Assembly (NCBI GenBank): GCA_003427395.1
Contig: BFEA01000040.1
Coordinates: forward strand, 1,897,363-1,925,311
Direction: 5' to 3'
Origin: Chara braunii
Lineage: Eukaryota; Streptophyta; Charophyceae; Charales; Characeae
DNA length: 27,949 bases
Numbering within the stretch: position 1 is the first letter of the stretch; every line of letters begins with the position of its first letter. A program made the position numbers and the translations under genes. The notes beneath the pieces are model-generated. The model worked only from the letters and a program-made list of their open reading frames with translations. It was not told the origin of the DNA and ran no database searches. Shown one piece after another: positions 27,894-27,949 of the stretch.

Positions 27894-27949
<56 letters not shown>
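27894..27949 (+). repeat. (GA)n microsatellite at window end
   Basis: AAAGAAAG passes into an uninterrupted GA run to the last base of the window. Its true length is unknown. Confidence 0.95.

Overview
The window looks like repeat-rich nuclear DNA of a green plant, most likely a streptophyte alga or early-diverging relative. Supporting signs are fragments of plant-type mitochondrial genes (cox3, nad6, nad7, cox1, large rRNA, a group II intron end), a MULE transposase, plant-type LINE and Ty3 reverse transcriptases, U6-derived retrocopies, and an intronless broken copy of an organelle-type mnmG (GidA) gene. A characean alga is my guess; the sequence alone does not prove it. Only one long reading frame is intact: the MULE protein at 7503-10790. 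Nearly everything else is a fragment, relic or repeat.

Layout. 1-130: degraded 3' end of 18S rRNA (minus strand). 540-1790: long polypyrimidine simple-sequence tracts. 1.9-3.7 kb: a mosaic of mitochondrial fragments. 3.8-4.0 kb: a broken Ty3/gypsy reverse transcriptase. 4.9-7.3 kb: two diverged copies of a roughly 1-kb unit. Between them is a Tn5/Nextera adapter junction flanked by an exact 128-bp duplication, which is almost certainly a library or assembly artefact. 7.5-10.8 kb: the MULE transposase gene, in which the first catalytic aspartate reads as asparagine. 11.2-12.5 kb: compound microsatellites and small duplications.

13.2-23.2 kb is a nest of retroelements. A 5'-truncated LINE lies at 14.2-16.1 kb. 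A second LINE of the same family runs from about 22.4 down to 18.5 kb. Its 5' end is fused to a U6 snRNA sequence, and it is interrupted by a 283-bp foldback element with target duplication and by about 0.8 kb of mitochondrial DNA. Around these lie four copies of a short SINE-like family that carries conserved hairpins, and one tRNA-like SINE.

23.9-26.3 kb: an mnmG retrocopy with frameshifts and internal deletions. It is itself hit by a polyadenylated U6 retropseudogene with a 12-bp target duplication. 26.3-27.9 kb has no recognisable gene and ends in a GA microsatellite.

The features do not form an operon or pathway. Together they record insertions, probably mostly by LINE-type target-primed reverse transcription (U6 copies, mnmG retrocopy, SINE-like repeats, a poly(T) insert), plus repeated uptake of mitochondrial DNA. 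The most novel candidates are the hairpin SINE family, the U6-LINE chimera and the MULE protein with an altered catalytic triad and N-terminal repeats.
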